Positions 46,272 through 54,531 are shown, counted from the stretch's first letter. The stretch is DNA of 64,000 nucleotides from Geomesophilobacter sediminis (GCF_016458275.1 NZ_JAEMHM010000008.1:186001-250000), one strand, 5' to 3'. The notes: a model not told the origin generated them from the letters alone. Program-made: numbers and translations.

Positions 46272-47507
46272 ATGATTGCCCGATTGCAAAGGGGGCTGCC
46301 GTTGACTGATCGCACCGCAAAATTCCTGACATCCGACATCGCCGGAACCGGCGGCATCGTCAAGGAAACCGTCGAGGACTTCCTGGTCGAGGAAATTCCG
46401 TCCTATCTGCCGAGCGGGGAGGGGGAACACTGCTACGCCCTCATCGAAAAGCGCGGCATCGCGACGCTGGAGGCGCTGCGCCGCATCGCCAAGACGCTCG
46501 GTGTCCAGGAACGGGACCTCGGCTACGCCGGAATGAAAGATGCCATCGGCATCACCCGGCAAACCATCTCCATTCCGCGGGTGGCCCCGGAAAAAGTCGA
46601 GGCGATGCAGATCCCCGGGATCAAGGTCCTGTCGGCGCGACGGCACGGCAACAAGCTTAGGCTCGGCCACCTGAAAGGGAACCGTTTCCGGATTCGGGTC
46701 CGTTCCGTGGTGCCGAATGCCGCGCAACTGGCCGCCCAGGCGCTGGCGGTTCTCGAAGCGCGCGGCGTACCCAACTTCTTCGGCGAACAGCGCTACGGGG
46801 TCCAGGGCAATTCGCACCGGATCGGCGGCGCGGTATTGCGCGGCGACTACAAAGCCGCGATCGATGCCCTGATCGGCGAACCCGGTGCGGTTTCCGACGA
46901 GCGCTGGCGCCAGGCGATCGAGGCCTACCGCCGCGGCGAATTAAGTGAGAGCCTGTCGTTGTTTCCCGGCCAGTTCCGGGTCGAACGCGACGTCATCGCT
47001 CGCCTGATTTCCCGCCCCGACGCCTTTGACAAGGCCTTCCACGCGGTGCCGCCCCGGCTGAAGCGACTCTACCTTTCCGCGTTCCAGTCCGCGCTTTTCG
47101 ACCGCGTGGTCGAACATCGCTTGGATACCTTGGGCGAAGTCTCGACCGGCGACATCGCTTTCAAACACGAAAACGGCGCCTGCTTCCTGGTGCAGGACGC
47201 AGCCGCCGAGGCGCCGCGGGCGCAGGCGTTCGAGATCTCGCCGACCGGCCCGATGTTCGGCTGCACCATGATGGAGCCGTCCGGTGCGCAACTCGTTCTG
47301 GAGCGCGAGCTTCTGGCAGGGGAGGGGCTAACCCTGGAGAGTTTCAACCTGAGTGGCGGTCTCAAGATGGAAGGCGAGCGCCGCCCGCTGCGCGTGCCGG
47401 TAAAAGACGTGGAAGTCGAGCAGGACGGCGCCGATCTATTGCTCGCCTTCTCACTCCCCCGCGGCTCCTACGCCACCACGGTCCTGCGCGAGATAATCAA
47501 GGTCTAG
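46272..47507 (+). CDS. truD: tRNA pseudouridine synthase TruD
   Basis: TruD makes pseudouridine at position 13 of tRNA-Glu. The catalytic motif GYAGMKDAIGITRQ holds the aspartate (about residue 88), and NFFGEQRYG follows the TRUD insertion border. Length of 411 residues is slightly longer than E. coli TruD. ATG 46272 has no clear ribosome site; TTG 46302 with AAAGGGGG upstream is a plausible alternative start. The gene stands alone after a repeat-rich spacer. Confidence 0.92.
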   Translation: MIARLQRGLPLTDRTAKFLTSDIAGTGGIVKETVEDFLVEEIPSYLPSGEGEHCYALIEKRGIATLEALRRIAKTLGVQERDLGYAGMKDAIGITRQTISIPRVAPEKVEAMQIPGIKVLSARRHGNKLRLGHLKGNRFRIRVRSVVPNAAQLAAQALAVLEARGVPNFFGEQRYGVQGNSHRIGGAVLRGDYKAAIDALIGEPGAVSDERWRQAIEAYRRGELSESLSLFPGQFRVERDVIARLISRPDAFDKAFHAVPPRLKRLYLSAFQSALFDRVVEHRLDTLGEVSTGDIAFKHENGACFLVQDAAAEAPRAQAFEISPTGPMFGCTMMEPSGAQLVLERELLAGEGLTLESFNLSGGLKMEGERRPLRVPVKDVEVEQDGADLLLAFSLPRGSYATTVLREIIKV

Positions 47508-47669
47508 AGACTCAAAAAAAAAAGTGACCATTTAAAAAAATGAGGTTGCGATGGTTACCCCCCTTTGCGAAGGGGGGCAGGGGGGATTTGCCTTTCTTAC
47601 TCCTTACCACGCCCCATCATCAACTCCCTGCCTGATGCAACAGTTCTTTAGTGAATGGAGGGCAACCAA
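47508..47669. repeat. Spacer with a C-run/G-run palindrome
   Basis: ACCCCCCTTTGCGAAGGGGG (about 47558-47577) followed by GGGGGGATTTGCC is a copy of the family-B palindrome also found at 39509, 42302, 42388, 46077 and 59050. Confidence 0.65.
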
Positions 47670-48512
47670 TTGAAAAAACTGATCCTTAAAGCACCGGCCA
47701 AGGTGAACTACCGCCTGGACGTTTTACGTCGCCGTGCAGACGGCTATCACGACCTGCGCATGGTCATGCAACGCGTCGATCTGAGCGACGACGTGGAAAT
47801 CCGCCTCGTCGACGAGCCCGGCATCCGTGTTACCTGCGGCAAGGACGGTGTTCCCGACGGACCGGGCAACATCGCCTGGCGCGCCGCCGACGCCCTGCTT
47901 CAACTCTCCGACTACCGCGGCGGAATCGACATCGACATCACCAAGCGCATTCCGGTTGCCGCCGGACTCGGCGGCGGGAGCAGCGATGCCGCCACCGTCC
48001 TTATGGGCGTGAACGAACTTTTGGGGCTGAATCTTTCCGAGCAGCGCCTGCGCGAGATTGGCGTGAAGCTCGGCGCCGACGTGCCGTTTTTCATCTTCAA
48101 GAAGACCGCCATCGCCGAAGGGATCGGCGATCAGCTCACCGCTCTCGAAAACATGCCCAAGGTGTGGGTTGTGCTCGCCAATCCCGGCGTACACGTCTCA
48201 ACCGGCTGGGTGTACCAGAATTTGCAATTGACAGCCGACCGTCCGGTGGCTATAATCCCGAATTCTTACGCCGGGGTAAAGGATGTCTGTGGCATTCTTT
48301 CCAACGACTTGGAGCCGGTCACCTTCAGTAAGTTCCCCGTCGTTCAGGAGCTGAAAGAGTTGTTGGCCGCGTGGGGAGCCGCCGGGTCGTTAATGTCCGG
48401 CAGCGGAGCCACCGTTTTCGCCCTGTTCGAAGACGAAGCCACCGCGAAGCAAGTAGCCAACCGGGTAACCGAAGAAAAAGGCTGGTTCGCCGAAGCCGTA
48501 CAAACGCTGTAA
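47670..48512 (+). CDS. ispE: 4-diphosphocytidyl-2-C-methyl-D-erythritol kinase IspE
   Basis: IspE phosphorylates CDP-methylerythritol in the non-mevalonate isoprenoid pathway. The GHMP-kinase signature [18 protein letters not shown] gives the ATP site, preceded by [17 protein letters not shown] 47670 is preferred: TGGAGGGC lies at good distance and the protein then begins [13 protein letters not shown] as usual; ATG 47655 would add five residues. A perfect sigma-70 promoter sits inside the gene at 48228-48256, facing the downstream tRNA. Confidence 0.93.
   Translation: MKKLILKAPAKVNYRLDVLRRRADGYHDLRMVMQRVDLSDDVEIRLVDEPGIRVTCGKDGVPDGPGNIAWRAADALLQLSDYRGGIDIDITKRIPVAAGLGGGSSDAATVLMGVNELLGLNLSEQRLREIGVKLGADVPFFIFKKTAIAEGIGDQLTALENMPKVWVVLANPGVHVSTGWVYQNLQLTADRPVAIIPNSYAGVKDVCGILSNDLEPVTFSKFPVVQELKELLAAWGAAGSLMSGSGATVFALFEDEATAKQVANRVTEEKGWFAEAVQTL
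48228..48256 (+). promoter_or_regulatory. Perfect consensus sigma-70 promoter inside ispE
   Basis: TTGACA (48228-48233), exactly 17 bases, TATAAT (48251-48256). Both hexamers match consensus. It lies about 340 bases before tRNA-Gln and most likely drives that tRNA independently of ispE. Confidence 0.75.
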
Positions 48513-48594
48513 AGACTACAGGGTCAAGATCCAATGAGGTTTGGTCGTCCCCGACCCCAGACCCCCGATCCCAGACCCCCGCAGTTAAAAATAT

Positions 48595-48669
48595 TGGGGC
48601 GTCGCCAAGCGGTAAGGCAACGGGTTTTGATCCCGTCATTCCCAGGTTCGATCCCTGGCGCCCCAGCCA
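48595..48669 (+). tRNA. tRNA-Gln (anticodon TTG), CCA encoded
   Basis: The acceptor stem TGGGGCG pairs with CGCCCCA; the anticodon loop TTTTGAT carries TTG; the T-arm contains GGTTCGATCC; the 3' end is GCCA. All four stems form. The 25-base 3' end is duplicated at 53589-53612. Confidence 0.95.
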
Positions 48670-48673
48670 ATAT

Positions 48674-48712
48674 AAAAGAGGACTTAGCCCCCACAGCTAA
48701 GTCCTCTTTTTC
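48674..48712 (+). terminator. Intrinsic terminator of the tRNA-Gln unit
   Basis: AAAAGAGGACTTAG (48674-48687) pairs with CTAAGTCCTCTTTT (48697-48710), followed by T. The same stem recurs at 53617-53652. Confidence 0.88.
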
Positions 48713-48743
48713 GTATTGATGTTACCAGCAAGTGAGGTGCAGA

Positions 48744-49559
48744 TTGGACCGGCTTCTCTTTGGCATATCCGGGCTTCCGCTTGGAGACGGACGGAAGCTC
48801 AACTACGCTTCCGCGATTCCTTATCTGAAGGAGTTTGGGCTGGATGCGATGGAGCTTTTGTTTGTCCGCTCGATCAACGTCTCCGACAAGAACAAGGACG
48901 CGATCCTTAGCAGCAAGCTGGCGCACGATTTTTACCTGTCGGCTCACGGCTCCTATTACATCAACCTGAATGCAGAGGCCGAGAAGCTGCAGCAGGCCTC
49001 CGTCGAGCGGATCCTCGATGGAGTGGAGGCGCTTGCCAAGGTGCAGGGGCGGAGCCTGATTTTCCATCCCGGTTACTACCTGAAGTCCTCTATGAGCGAT
49101 GCGTACTCGTCGGTCCGGAATAACCTCTCCCTTCTGCCCTATCGTGGCGTCGATTACCGATTGGAGACGACCGGCAAGGGAACCCAGTTCGGGACGATCG
49201 AAGAATTGGTGGCGTTGTGCAAGGAAATCAGTTCCTGCAAACTCTGCATCGACTTCGCTCACGTACATGCGCGGAATAACGGCAGCCTGAGAAGTTACGC
49301 GGACTTTGCGGGGATTCTGCAATTCGTTTCCGACGAGCTCGGGCGGGCCGCTTTGGACGACTTGCACATCCACATGGGAGGTATCGAGTACGGCGTAAAA
49401 GGCGAGCGGAACCATCTCCCCTTGCAGGAGAGTGATTTCAACTACGTCGCATGCTTGCAGGCGTTGAAGGATTTCGACGTAAAAGGATGCGTGATCTGCG
49501 AAGGGCCAAAAGTCGAGCACGACGCGCTGCTGTTGAAGAGGACTTACGAGAAGTTCTGA
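48744..49559 (+). CDS. Endonuclease IV / sugar-phosphate isomerase-like TIM-barrel protein
   Basis: The 271-residue protein shows metal-site segments of the AP endonuclease 2 barrel family: LSAHGSYYINL, SLIFHPGYYL, LETTGKG, CIDFAHVHARNNG, DLHIHMGGIEYG and VICEGPKVEHDALL. The family includes endonuclease IV (cuts DNA at abasic sites) and sugar epimerases; His/Asp/Glu ligands seem kept, but the assignment between the two is open. The start is TTG 48744 behind GAGGTG. It is the first gene after tRNA-Gln, inside the stretch bounded by the tRNA-fragment duplication. Confidence 0.78.
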   Translation: MDRLLFGISGLPLGDGRKLNYASAIPYLKEFGLDAMELLFVRSINVSDKNKDAILSSKLAHDFYLSAHGSYYINLNAEAEKLQQASVERILDGVEALAKVQGRSLIFHPGYYLKSSMSDAYSSVRNNLSLLPYRGVDYRLETTGKGTQFGTIEELVALCKEISSCKLCIDFAHVHARNNGSLRSYADFAGILQFVSDELGRAALDDLHIHMGGIEYGVKGERNHLPLQESDFNYVACLQALKDFDVKGCVICEGPKVEHDALLLKRTYEKF

Positions 49560-49583
49560 GGTGACGGTTCGAATTCGAATTGT

Positions 49584-49762
49584 TTCAAACCCGAAGCCTG
49601 CCGCAGATAAACGCAGATGAACGCCGATTTTCATCGGTACGAACCAGAAAAATTCAGGAATCAATCGGAATAGGTGGGTGACCATCATCGGAAACACGTT
49701 CCTCAACTACACCGAATAGCTGCGTTCATCAGCGTTCATCTGCGGACGATATTTTAAAGCCG
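49584..49762. repeat. Dispersed element E2, copy 1
   Basis: Left end GCCTGCCGCAGATAAACGCA, right end GCGTTCATCTGCGGACGATA, with an inner CGATTTTCATCG hairpin. It matches 52017-52229 and 53656-53857 almost base for base. It lies directly before the duplicated promoter block. Confidence 0.8.
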
Positions 49763-49770
49763 GCCCACTC

Positions 49771-49893
49771 AATTATTTCTGCCATCCTCGGTCAACAATA
49801 TTGATAACCTACAGAATTGACACAGTTTTTGTTTGGAATTGAGGTTGACATAAAACGTTCTCACAATGTATTAAGGCTCTAAAATCTTGAAGG
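49771..49893 (+). promoter_or_regulatory. Duplicated promoter block, copy 1
   Basis: About 120 bases closely match 54279-54402. TTGACA at 49845-49850 is followed after 18 bases by TATTAA (49869-49874). It lies about 100 bases before the serpin-like gene, leaving a sizeable leader. Confidence 0.7.
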
Positions 49894-49972
49894 GAACGCC
49901 CAGATTTGTCGTTGGTATTGGGCAACAGGTCGGGTAGGTCTTGTGGGGATTTCTTTCTACAAGGGGGTTAAC

Positions 49973-51271
49973 ATGCGATGCACCAGAAGTCTGATGGTCC
50001 TGCTCATTCTCTCCGTCTTCGCCGTGGGCGGATGCGGTGGTAGCGGCGATACAACCCCGATCATCAACAAGTCGGCGCAAACCCGTGACGTTGCTCCCAG
50101 TGCGGACGCCGCCACCCTGCAGTCGCTGGCACAAAGTGTAAATGCCCTCGGCATAGACCTCCTGGGTAATGACGCCGTCAATACAGTGGTCGCTCCCTAC
50201 ACCAGCGCCCTCGCGCTGGAAGAAATCCGAATCGGCGCCGCCGGTCAGACCTTTAGCGACCTCAACGGCATCCTGCACCTTTCCCTGCCGGATGCCATGG
50301 TCGATTCCGGTTTCAATTCCCTCGATCTCAGCATCGCTGCACGGCTTAAAAACGCCTCTCTCCTGGGGACGGCCTCCTCCATCGGGTCGCGCGCCTGGTT
50401 GCAGGATCGCTATGGCTATCTTCTGAAATACTTCGATCCCCTTGCACAAAATTTCGGGCTGTATCCCGTTGTTGCCGATTTCGACCAGAGGCTTGATTTT
50501 ACCCAGCAGGGGATAACGGACTGGGCCCAAGGGTGGACCGCAGTGCCGGTTAACGCTCCTGGAAGCAAAGACACCCGCTTGGCGGTAGGAGAAGGGCTGT
50601 TTCTGAGAGCTTCCTGGCTGGACCCCTTCGATCCGGCTCTCACCACCCCAGGTAACTTCGAGGATCTTGCCGGTAACATCTACTCGATGGATTTCTTGCG
50701 CAAGCAGACGTCGCTTGGCCAGACGACCGGCGACGGCTACACCGCGATGGAACTGCCGATCTCCGGGGACTTGCGGTTCTTGTTGATCTTGCCGGACGAG
50801 GGGCGTTTCGGAGCGGTTCAGGGGGCGATGACCCCTACCAAACTTGCCCAAATCACCTCGGCTATGACACCGGGAGCCGTTGATTTATGGCTTCCGAAGT
50901 TTTCGATTTCCGTCGCCAACGATCTGCCAGTCGGCAGCGGGGCGATTAAATTAACTGCGGACTTCTCAGGTATTGACGGGACCAGCGATCTTTTCGTTAC
51001 CTCGAGCAGGCAGTACGCAAACATAAAAATCGATGAGTCGGGTGTTCAAGGGGGAGCGGCAACGCTCCTGGCCCTGGACGATGCCCATCCGGAAACCTGG
51101 ACCAACCCGGGTGATTCCGGATACGGTGTGACGGTGTATTCATATCTGGGCACCACTAACATGTCCATATTTTCGCTTCCGTCGGTAGTCGTAGGCCGGC
51201 CCTTCCTTTTTTACGTCAGAGACTCTGTAACGGGCGTAGTTCTCCTCACGGGGCGGGTGGTTAATCCGTAG
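49973..51271 (+). CDS. Secreted serpin-family lipoprotein with altered, extended reactive loop
   Basis: A lipobox (VGGCGGSGD) ends the signal at about residue 20. The chain of 432 residues follows the serpin order (IGSRAWLQDRYGYLLKYF, DWAQGWT, AMELPISGDLRFLLILP, LPKFSIS) and ends PFLFYVRDSVTGVVLLTGRV, the serpin C-terminal signature. The hinge reads ESGVQGGAATLLAL (from about 354), unlike the inhibitory consensus, and about 50 residues separate it from GRPFLFYV (about 408), much longer than normal. It is probably a non-inhibitory or changed-specificity serpin. ATG 49973 follows AAGGGGG. Confidence 0.78.
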   Translation: MRCTRSLMVLLILSVFAVGGCGGSGDTTPIINKSAQTRDVAPSADAATLQSLAQSVNALGIDLLGNDAVNTVVAPYTSALALEEIRIGAAGQTFSDLNGILHLSLPDAMVDSGFNSLDLSIAARLKNASLLGTASSIGSRAWLQDRYGYLLKYFDPLAQNFGLYPVVADFDQRLDFTQQGITDWAQGWTAVPVNAPGSKDTRLAVGEGLFLRASWLDPFDPALTTPGNFEDLAGNIYSMDFLRKQTSLGQTTGDGYTAMELPISGDLRFLLILPDEGRFGAVQGAMTPTKLAQITSAMTPGAVDLWLPKFSISVANDLPVGSGAIKLTADFSGIDGTSDLFVTSSRQYANIKIDESGVQGGAATLLALDDAHPETWTNPGDSGYGVTVYSYLGTTNMSIFSLPSVVVGRPFLFYVRDSVTGVVLLTGRVVNP

Positions 51272-51345
51272 GGGGATCTGGCCGGCCAACTCGCGTCGGC
51301 GAACCCCTTATCAGTAAATCAATACTAGGTACTATGGTCCTATAG

Positions 51346-51810
51346 ATGCCCTATCTAATATATGAAGCAGAATCGCGAATCCCTTGTGATGAAATTTCTG
51401 AGGTACTGCAACGATCTGTAGGCCGTCCGAATCGACTAGGTCTTCCGCCAAAGGACCTTCCATTTTTTGGCAAGGTCACCCCAAATGGATTTAAAATCAT
51501 GCGGACGATCCGAGGCCGCGATTCATTTAATCCCATGTTGTTTGGGAGATTTCATCCTTCTAAAGATGGAACTCATGTAAAGGTCGTGATGACGTTTCAC
51601 CCGCTGATTTGGTTTTTTTTGCTTGCATGGACCGGTTTTCATAGCTATTGGATGTATGTTGGATACCGAGACATGCATCGGATTAATCAATTTGACAATC
51701 TCACATTTCTTATTTTCCCATGGATAATGGCGGTACCATTCTTCTATATTAATGTAGTAAAAAGCAAAGACGCCCTTGAGGGTATTTTAAAATTGTACAA
51801 AAGCGATTAA
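51346..51810 (+). CDS. Small membrane protein, AT-rich, unknown
   Basis: The 154-residue protein has a soluble N-terminal half and two hydrophobic segments (about 80-100, LIWFFLLAWTGFHSYWMYV, and 115-135). I see no known family motif. Base composition is clearly more AT-rich than neighbours, suggesting acquisition. No strong ribosome site is visible before ATG 51346, so expression is uncertain. It lies between the two serpin genes. Confidence 0.55.
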   Translation: MPYLIYEAESRIPCDEISEVLQRSVGRPNRLGLPPKDLPFFGKVTPNGFKIMRTIRGRDSFNPMLFGRFHPSKDGTHVKVVMTFHPLIWFFLLAWTGFHSYWMYVGYRDMHRINQFDNLTFLIFPWIMAVPFFYINVVKSKDALEGILKLYKSD

Positions 51811-52283
51811 ACACAGAAACCACAGAGCTACGATTGCCTTCGAGATAAAAAGCTCATCCGGTACCCGGCACTATGGCTTCCGTTGCCCTACTGCACCGAT
51901 ATCTGCGTGCATCAGCATTTATCTGCGGACGATATTTATAAAGCCAGCTCCTGTCTCCAAGTCACCTGTCTTTGCTTTCGCGGCGCCTCAAACGCCTAAA
52001 ATCACATATCTGTTTTTGTCGGCGGACATTGAATCGTATCCAAACCTGAAGCCTGCCGCAGATAAATGCAGATGAACGCCGATTTTCATCGGTACGAACC
52101 AGAAAAATGCAGGAATCAATCGGAATAGGTGGGTGACCATCATCGGAAACACGTTCCCGTTCTGCACCGAATATCTGCGTACATCTGCGTACATCTGCGT
52201 TCATCTGCGGACGATATTTATAGGTTTGCCAATCAAATTCAGTTTAGAGGTGTTTGAAAAACATCTGTGCTATGGGGGAGCAA
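51811..52283. repeat. Gene-free spacer with a partial and a full E2 element
   Basis: A right half-element lies at about 51890-51945 (ATCTGCGTGCATCAGCATTT). A full E2 copy with extra ATCTGCGTAC tandem units lies at 52017-52229. Open frames on the minus strand are element sequence, not genes. Confidence 0.7.
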
Positions 52284-53555
52284 ATGCAAACATCATCGCT
52301 TCGAAATCTTGTTGTCGCTCTGATCTGTGCTTTCAGTCTGTTTACTGGCTGCAACGGCTCTTCCAGTTCCCCGACGTCAAGCGTTGTCCGATCTGCCCTG
52401 TCCCGCAACACGAGCCCAAGCGTTCCCGATGCTGACCTGGCTGCCGTAGTCTCGGGAAACAATCAATTTGCCCTCAACATCTTTCCGCTGATAGGTAACG
52501 ATAACACCAACAGCTCTTTTTCCCCCTACAGCATTACCCAGGCCTTCGCGCTCCTCACCGCAGGGGCTCAAGGTAACACCCTCACCCAGATTGAACTGGC
52601 ACTGTGCTTCACCCTTCCGCAAGAGCGGCTAAATCCTGCCTTCAACAAGCTCGATCTCCTCATCACCCAGGCAAACGACGGCTCTAATAACAGGCCCATA
52701 ATCCATAATGCCAACGCGCTTTGGCTGCAGCAGGACTTCTCAATTCTCCCCACGTATTTGGATACGTTGGCAGTCAACTACGGTGCCGGAGTCCATACCG
52801 TCGACTTTGTGACGGCATGGGAACCGGCTCGCCTGGCGATCAACGCCTGGGTCGCCGAGCAAACCAACAACAAGATCCTGAACCTGATGCCTTCAGGCAG
52901 CGTGACTACGGACACCAAACTGGTGCTCACCAATGCCGTTTGGCTGAAAGCAGCATGGGCTGCCCCCTTTGAGCCGTCAGCAACCAGCGCAGAGAGCTTT
53001 TTTAATCGGGACGGTTCGTCCGCGAGCGTACCCTTCATGCATCAGATCAGCGCCTTCCCCTATGCGGAGACAGCAGGATGCCGTGCCGTCGAGCTGCCGT
53101 ACGTCGGAAATGACCTCGCGATGCTGGTGGTGCTTCCGAACCCCGGTTCGTTCGATGCGTTTCTGGGCACATTCTCACCAGCCGTCCTGGGGCAAATCAC
53201 CACCGCGCTGACCTTGCAGGGAATCGAGCTCAATCTCCCTAAATTCAGGGCAGACGGGGACTTCGGTTTGAAGGAAACGTTGTCCGCCTTAGGCATATCC
53301 GACGCTTTCAGCCCCAATGCCGATTTTTCCCTGATCGACGGACGACATGACCTGTCGGTCGCGAGTGTTGAGCACAAGGCGTTCACGGTGATTGATGAGA
53401 ACGGAACCGAAGCCGCAGCTGCTACCGGAATCGGAGCGGGTGGTGGGTACGTATCTACGTCGATCCCGTTGGCAATCGATCATCCTTTCCTTTACCTGAT
53501 CCGGGATCGTACCACGGGGTTGATTCTGTTCATGGGGAAAGTCGTGAATTTTTAA
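52284..53555 (+). CDS. Secreted serpin lipoprotein with inhibitory hinge
   Basis: The 423-residue protein has a lipobox (FTGCNGSS), followed by a complete serpin: FSPYSITQAFALLTAGAQG, NALWLQ, LVLTNAVWLKAAWAAPFEP, AVELPYVGNDLAMLVVLP, LNLPKF. The hinge DENGTEAAAATG (about 371) matches the inhibitory consensus EEGTEAAAAT, and DHPFLYLIRDRTTGLILFMG closes the protein. The loop suggests P1 near the GYV segment, favouring chymotrypsin- or elastase-type targets (inference). ATG 52284 is chosen for GGGGGAG upstream; TTG 52254 is an alternative. Serpins are uncommon in bacteria. Confidence 0.88.
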   Translation: MQTSSLRNLVVALICAFSLFTGCNGSSSSPTSSVVRSALSRNTSPSVPDADLAAVVSGNNQFALNIFPLIGNDNTNSSFSPYSITQAFALLTAGAQGNTLTQIELALCFTLPQERLNPAFNKLDLLITQANDGSNNRPIIHNANALWLQQDFSILPTYLDTLAVNYGAGVHTVDFVTAWEPARLAINAWVAEQTNNKILNLMPSGSVTTDTKLVLTNAVWLKAAWAAPFEPSATSAESFFNRDGSSASVPFMHQISAFPYAETAGCRAVELPYVGNDLAMLVVLPNPGSFDAFLGTFSPAVLGQITTALTLQGIELNLPKFRADGDFGLKETLSALGISDAFSPNADFSLIDGRHDLSVASVEHKAFTVIDENGTEAAAATGIGAGGGYVSTSIPLAIDHPFLYLIRDRTTGLILFMGKVVNF

Positions 53556-53588
53556 GCGACAGGACAAGTCACGCACAGAAACAGGGAC

Positions 53589-53612
53589 GGTTCATCCCTG
53601 GCGTTCCAGCCA
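53589..53612 (+). repeat. 3' fragment of tRNA-Gln (possible attachment-site duplicate)
   Basis: GGTTCATCCCTGGCGTTCCA plus GCCA repeats the last 25 bases of tRNA-Gln (48645-48669) with one missing base and two changes. The following bases and the terminator stem are also copied, so the likeness extends over more than 40 bases. Confidence 0.85.
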
Positions 53613-53616
53613 ATAT

Positions 53617-53656
53617 AAAAGAGGACTTAGCAAACATGCTAAGTCCTCTTTTTTTT
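53617..53656 (+). terminator. Intrinsic terminator, copy of the tRNA-Gln terminator
   Basis: AAAAGAGGACTTAG (53617-53630) pairs with CTAAGTCCTCTTTT (53639-53652), followed by more T. It ends the serpin transcript. Confidence 0.85.
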
Positions 53657-53857
53657 GTCGGCGGATATTGGAATTGTGTCCAAAACTGAAGCCCGCCGCC
53701 GATAAACGTAGATGAACGCCGATGATCCTCGGTAAGGACCTAAAAGATGCAGGAATCAATTGGGATAGGTAGGGATATCATGGGATACACGTTCTTCAAC
53801 TACACGGAATATCTGCGTAAATCTGCGTTTATCTGCGGACGATAATTTTAAGCCAAC
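53656..53857. repeat. Dispersed element E2, copy 3
   Basis: This is a more diverged copy of the elements at 49584 and 52017, beginning right at the end of the terminator T-run and closing in ATCTGCGGACGATAATTTTA. Confidence 0.75.
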
Positions 53858-53935
53858 GCCTTTCCGCAAAGAGAAAATTGCCCTTCGCGCAACGAAATCA
53901 ACTTTTCCCGCACGAAAACGTCACTTCGATTTCCG

Positions 53936-54120
53936 AACTCGCATTTCGCAACGCGCAAAATGCACTTCGCGTCGCGAAGTTGCATTTTGCGTTCGGAAAA
54001 ATGCATCTCGCGTTACGAAGTTGCATTTTGCGTTCGGAAAAATGCATTTCGCGACGCGAAGTAGCATTTTGCGAATGGAAAATGCGTTTTTCAGGCGGAG
54101 AGTGCATTTTCGCTGCAAAA
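53936..54120. repeat. Tandem array of 41-base hairpin units
   Basis: Three 41-base units start at 53960, 54001 and 54042, with decayed partial units on both sides. Each contains TTCGCG-N-CGCGAA-type complementarity flanked by TGCATTTT, so each can fold. A frame of 99 residues read through it is merely repeat sequence. Confidence 0.8.
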
Positions 54121-54278
54121 GCTGTGGGAACGTCCTTCCCTGGTGGGATTATACAATCGTCCGCCGATGAACGCTGATGCACGCAGGTCTTCTTTTTCAT
54201 GAAACCAGCCGCTTCCTGTAGCAATGGCATTCCTGGCTCTTAGCAACGGCGCGACCGAATGTCCGTTTACACCTTCCA
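54121..54278. other. Intergenic spacer with degenerate REP-like and element-end sequences
   Basis: Degenerate REP-like copies lie at 54123-54148 and about 54217-54243. A fragment CGTCCGCCGATGAACGCTGA (about 54158) resembles the E-element end. Nothing else is recognised. Confidence 0.5.
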
Positions 54279-54402
54279 AATTATTTCTGCCTTCCTCGGT
54301 TAACAATATTGATAACCTACAGAATTTAAACAGGTTTTGTCCCGATTTTAGATTGACATAAAACGTTCTCACAATGTATTAAGGCTCTGAAATCTTTGAA
54401 GG
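54279..54402 (+). promoter_or_regulatory. Duplicated promoter block, copy 2
   Basis: Near-copy of 49771-49893, with TTGACA 54353-54358, 18-base spacer and TATTAA 54377-54382. It drives the small lipoprotein gene after a leader of about 140 bases. Confidence 0.7.
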
Positions 54403-54531
54403 TGGCAGGAAACTTGGGGTTGCCAGACTGTAGGTCGGCACCCTGCAAAGCTTCAGGTTCCGGATAAAAAAGTCAACAGCCGAACCGTTATCAAACGGTG
54501 TAGGTCTGACGGCAGGGCCTTGGGAGGATTC

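Noticed and set aside
51962-52204. Minus-strand frames near 49600 and 52000 sharing the peptide VFPMMVTHLFRLIP
   Set aside because: The likeness comes from E2 element copies; the frames differ outside the element and lack ribosome sites.
53589-53612. Second tRNA-Gln gene
   Set aside because: Only the T-arm and acceptor 3' half are present; no D-arm, anticodon arm or 5' acceptor strand.
48670-53656. Integrase gene for the tRNA-Gln island
   Set aside because: No tyrosine or serine recombinase frame is found on either strand in this interval.
53878-54177. 99-codon plus-strand frame with repeated LHFAFGKMH-like segments
   Set aside because: It reads through the 41-base hairpin array; the same array is open on the other strand too.
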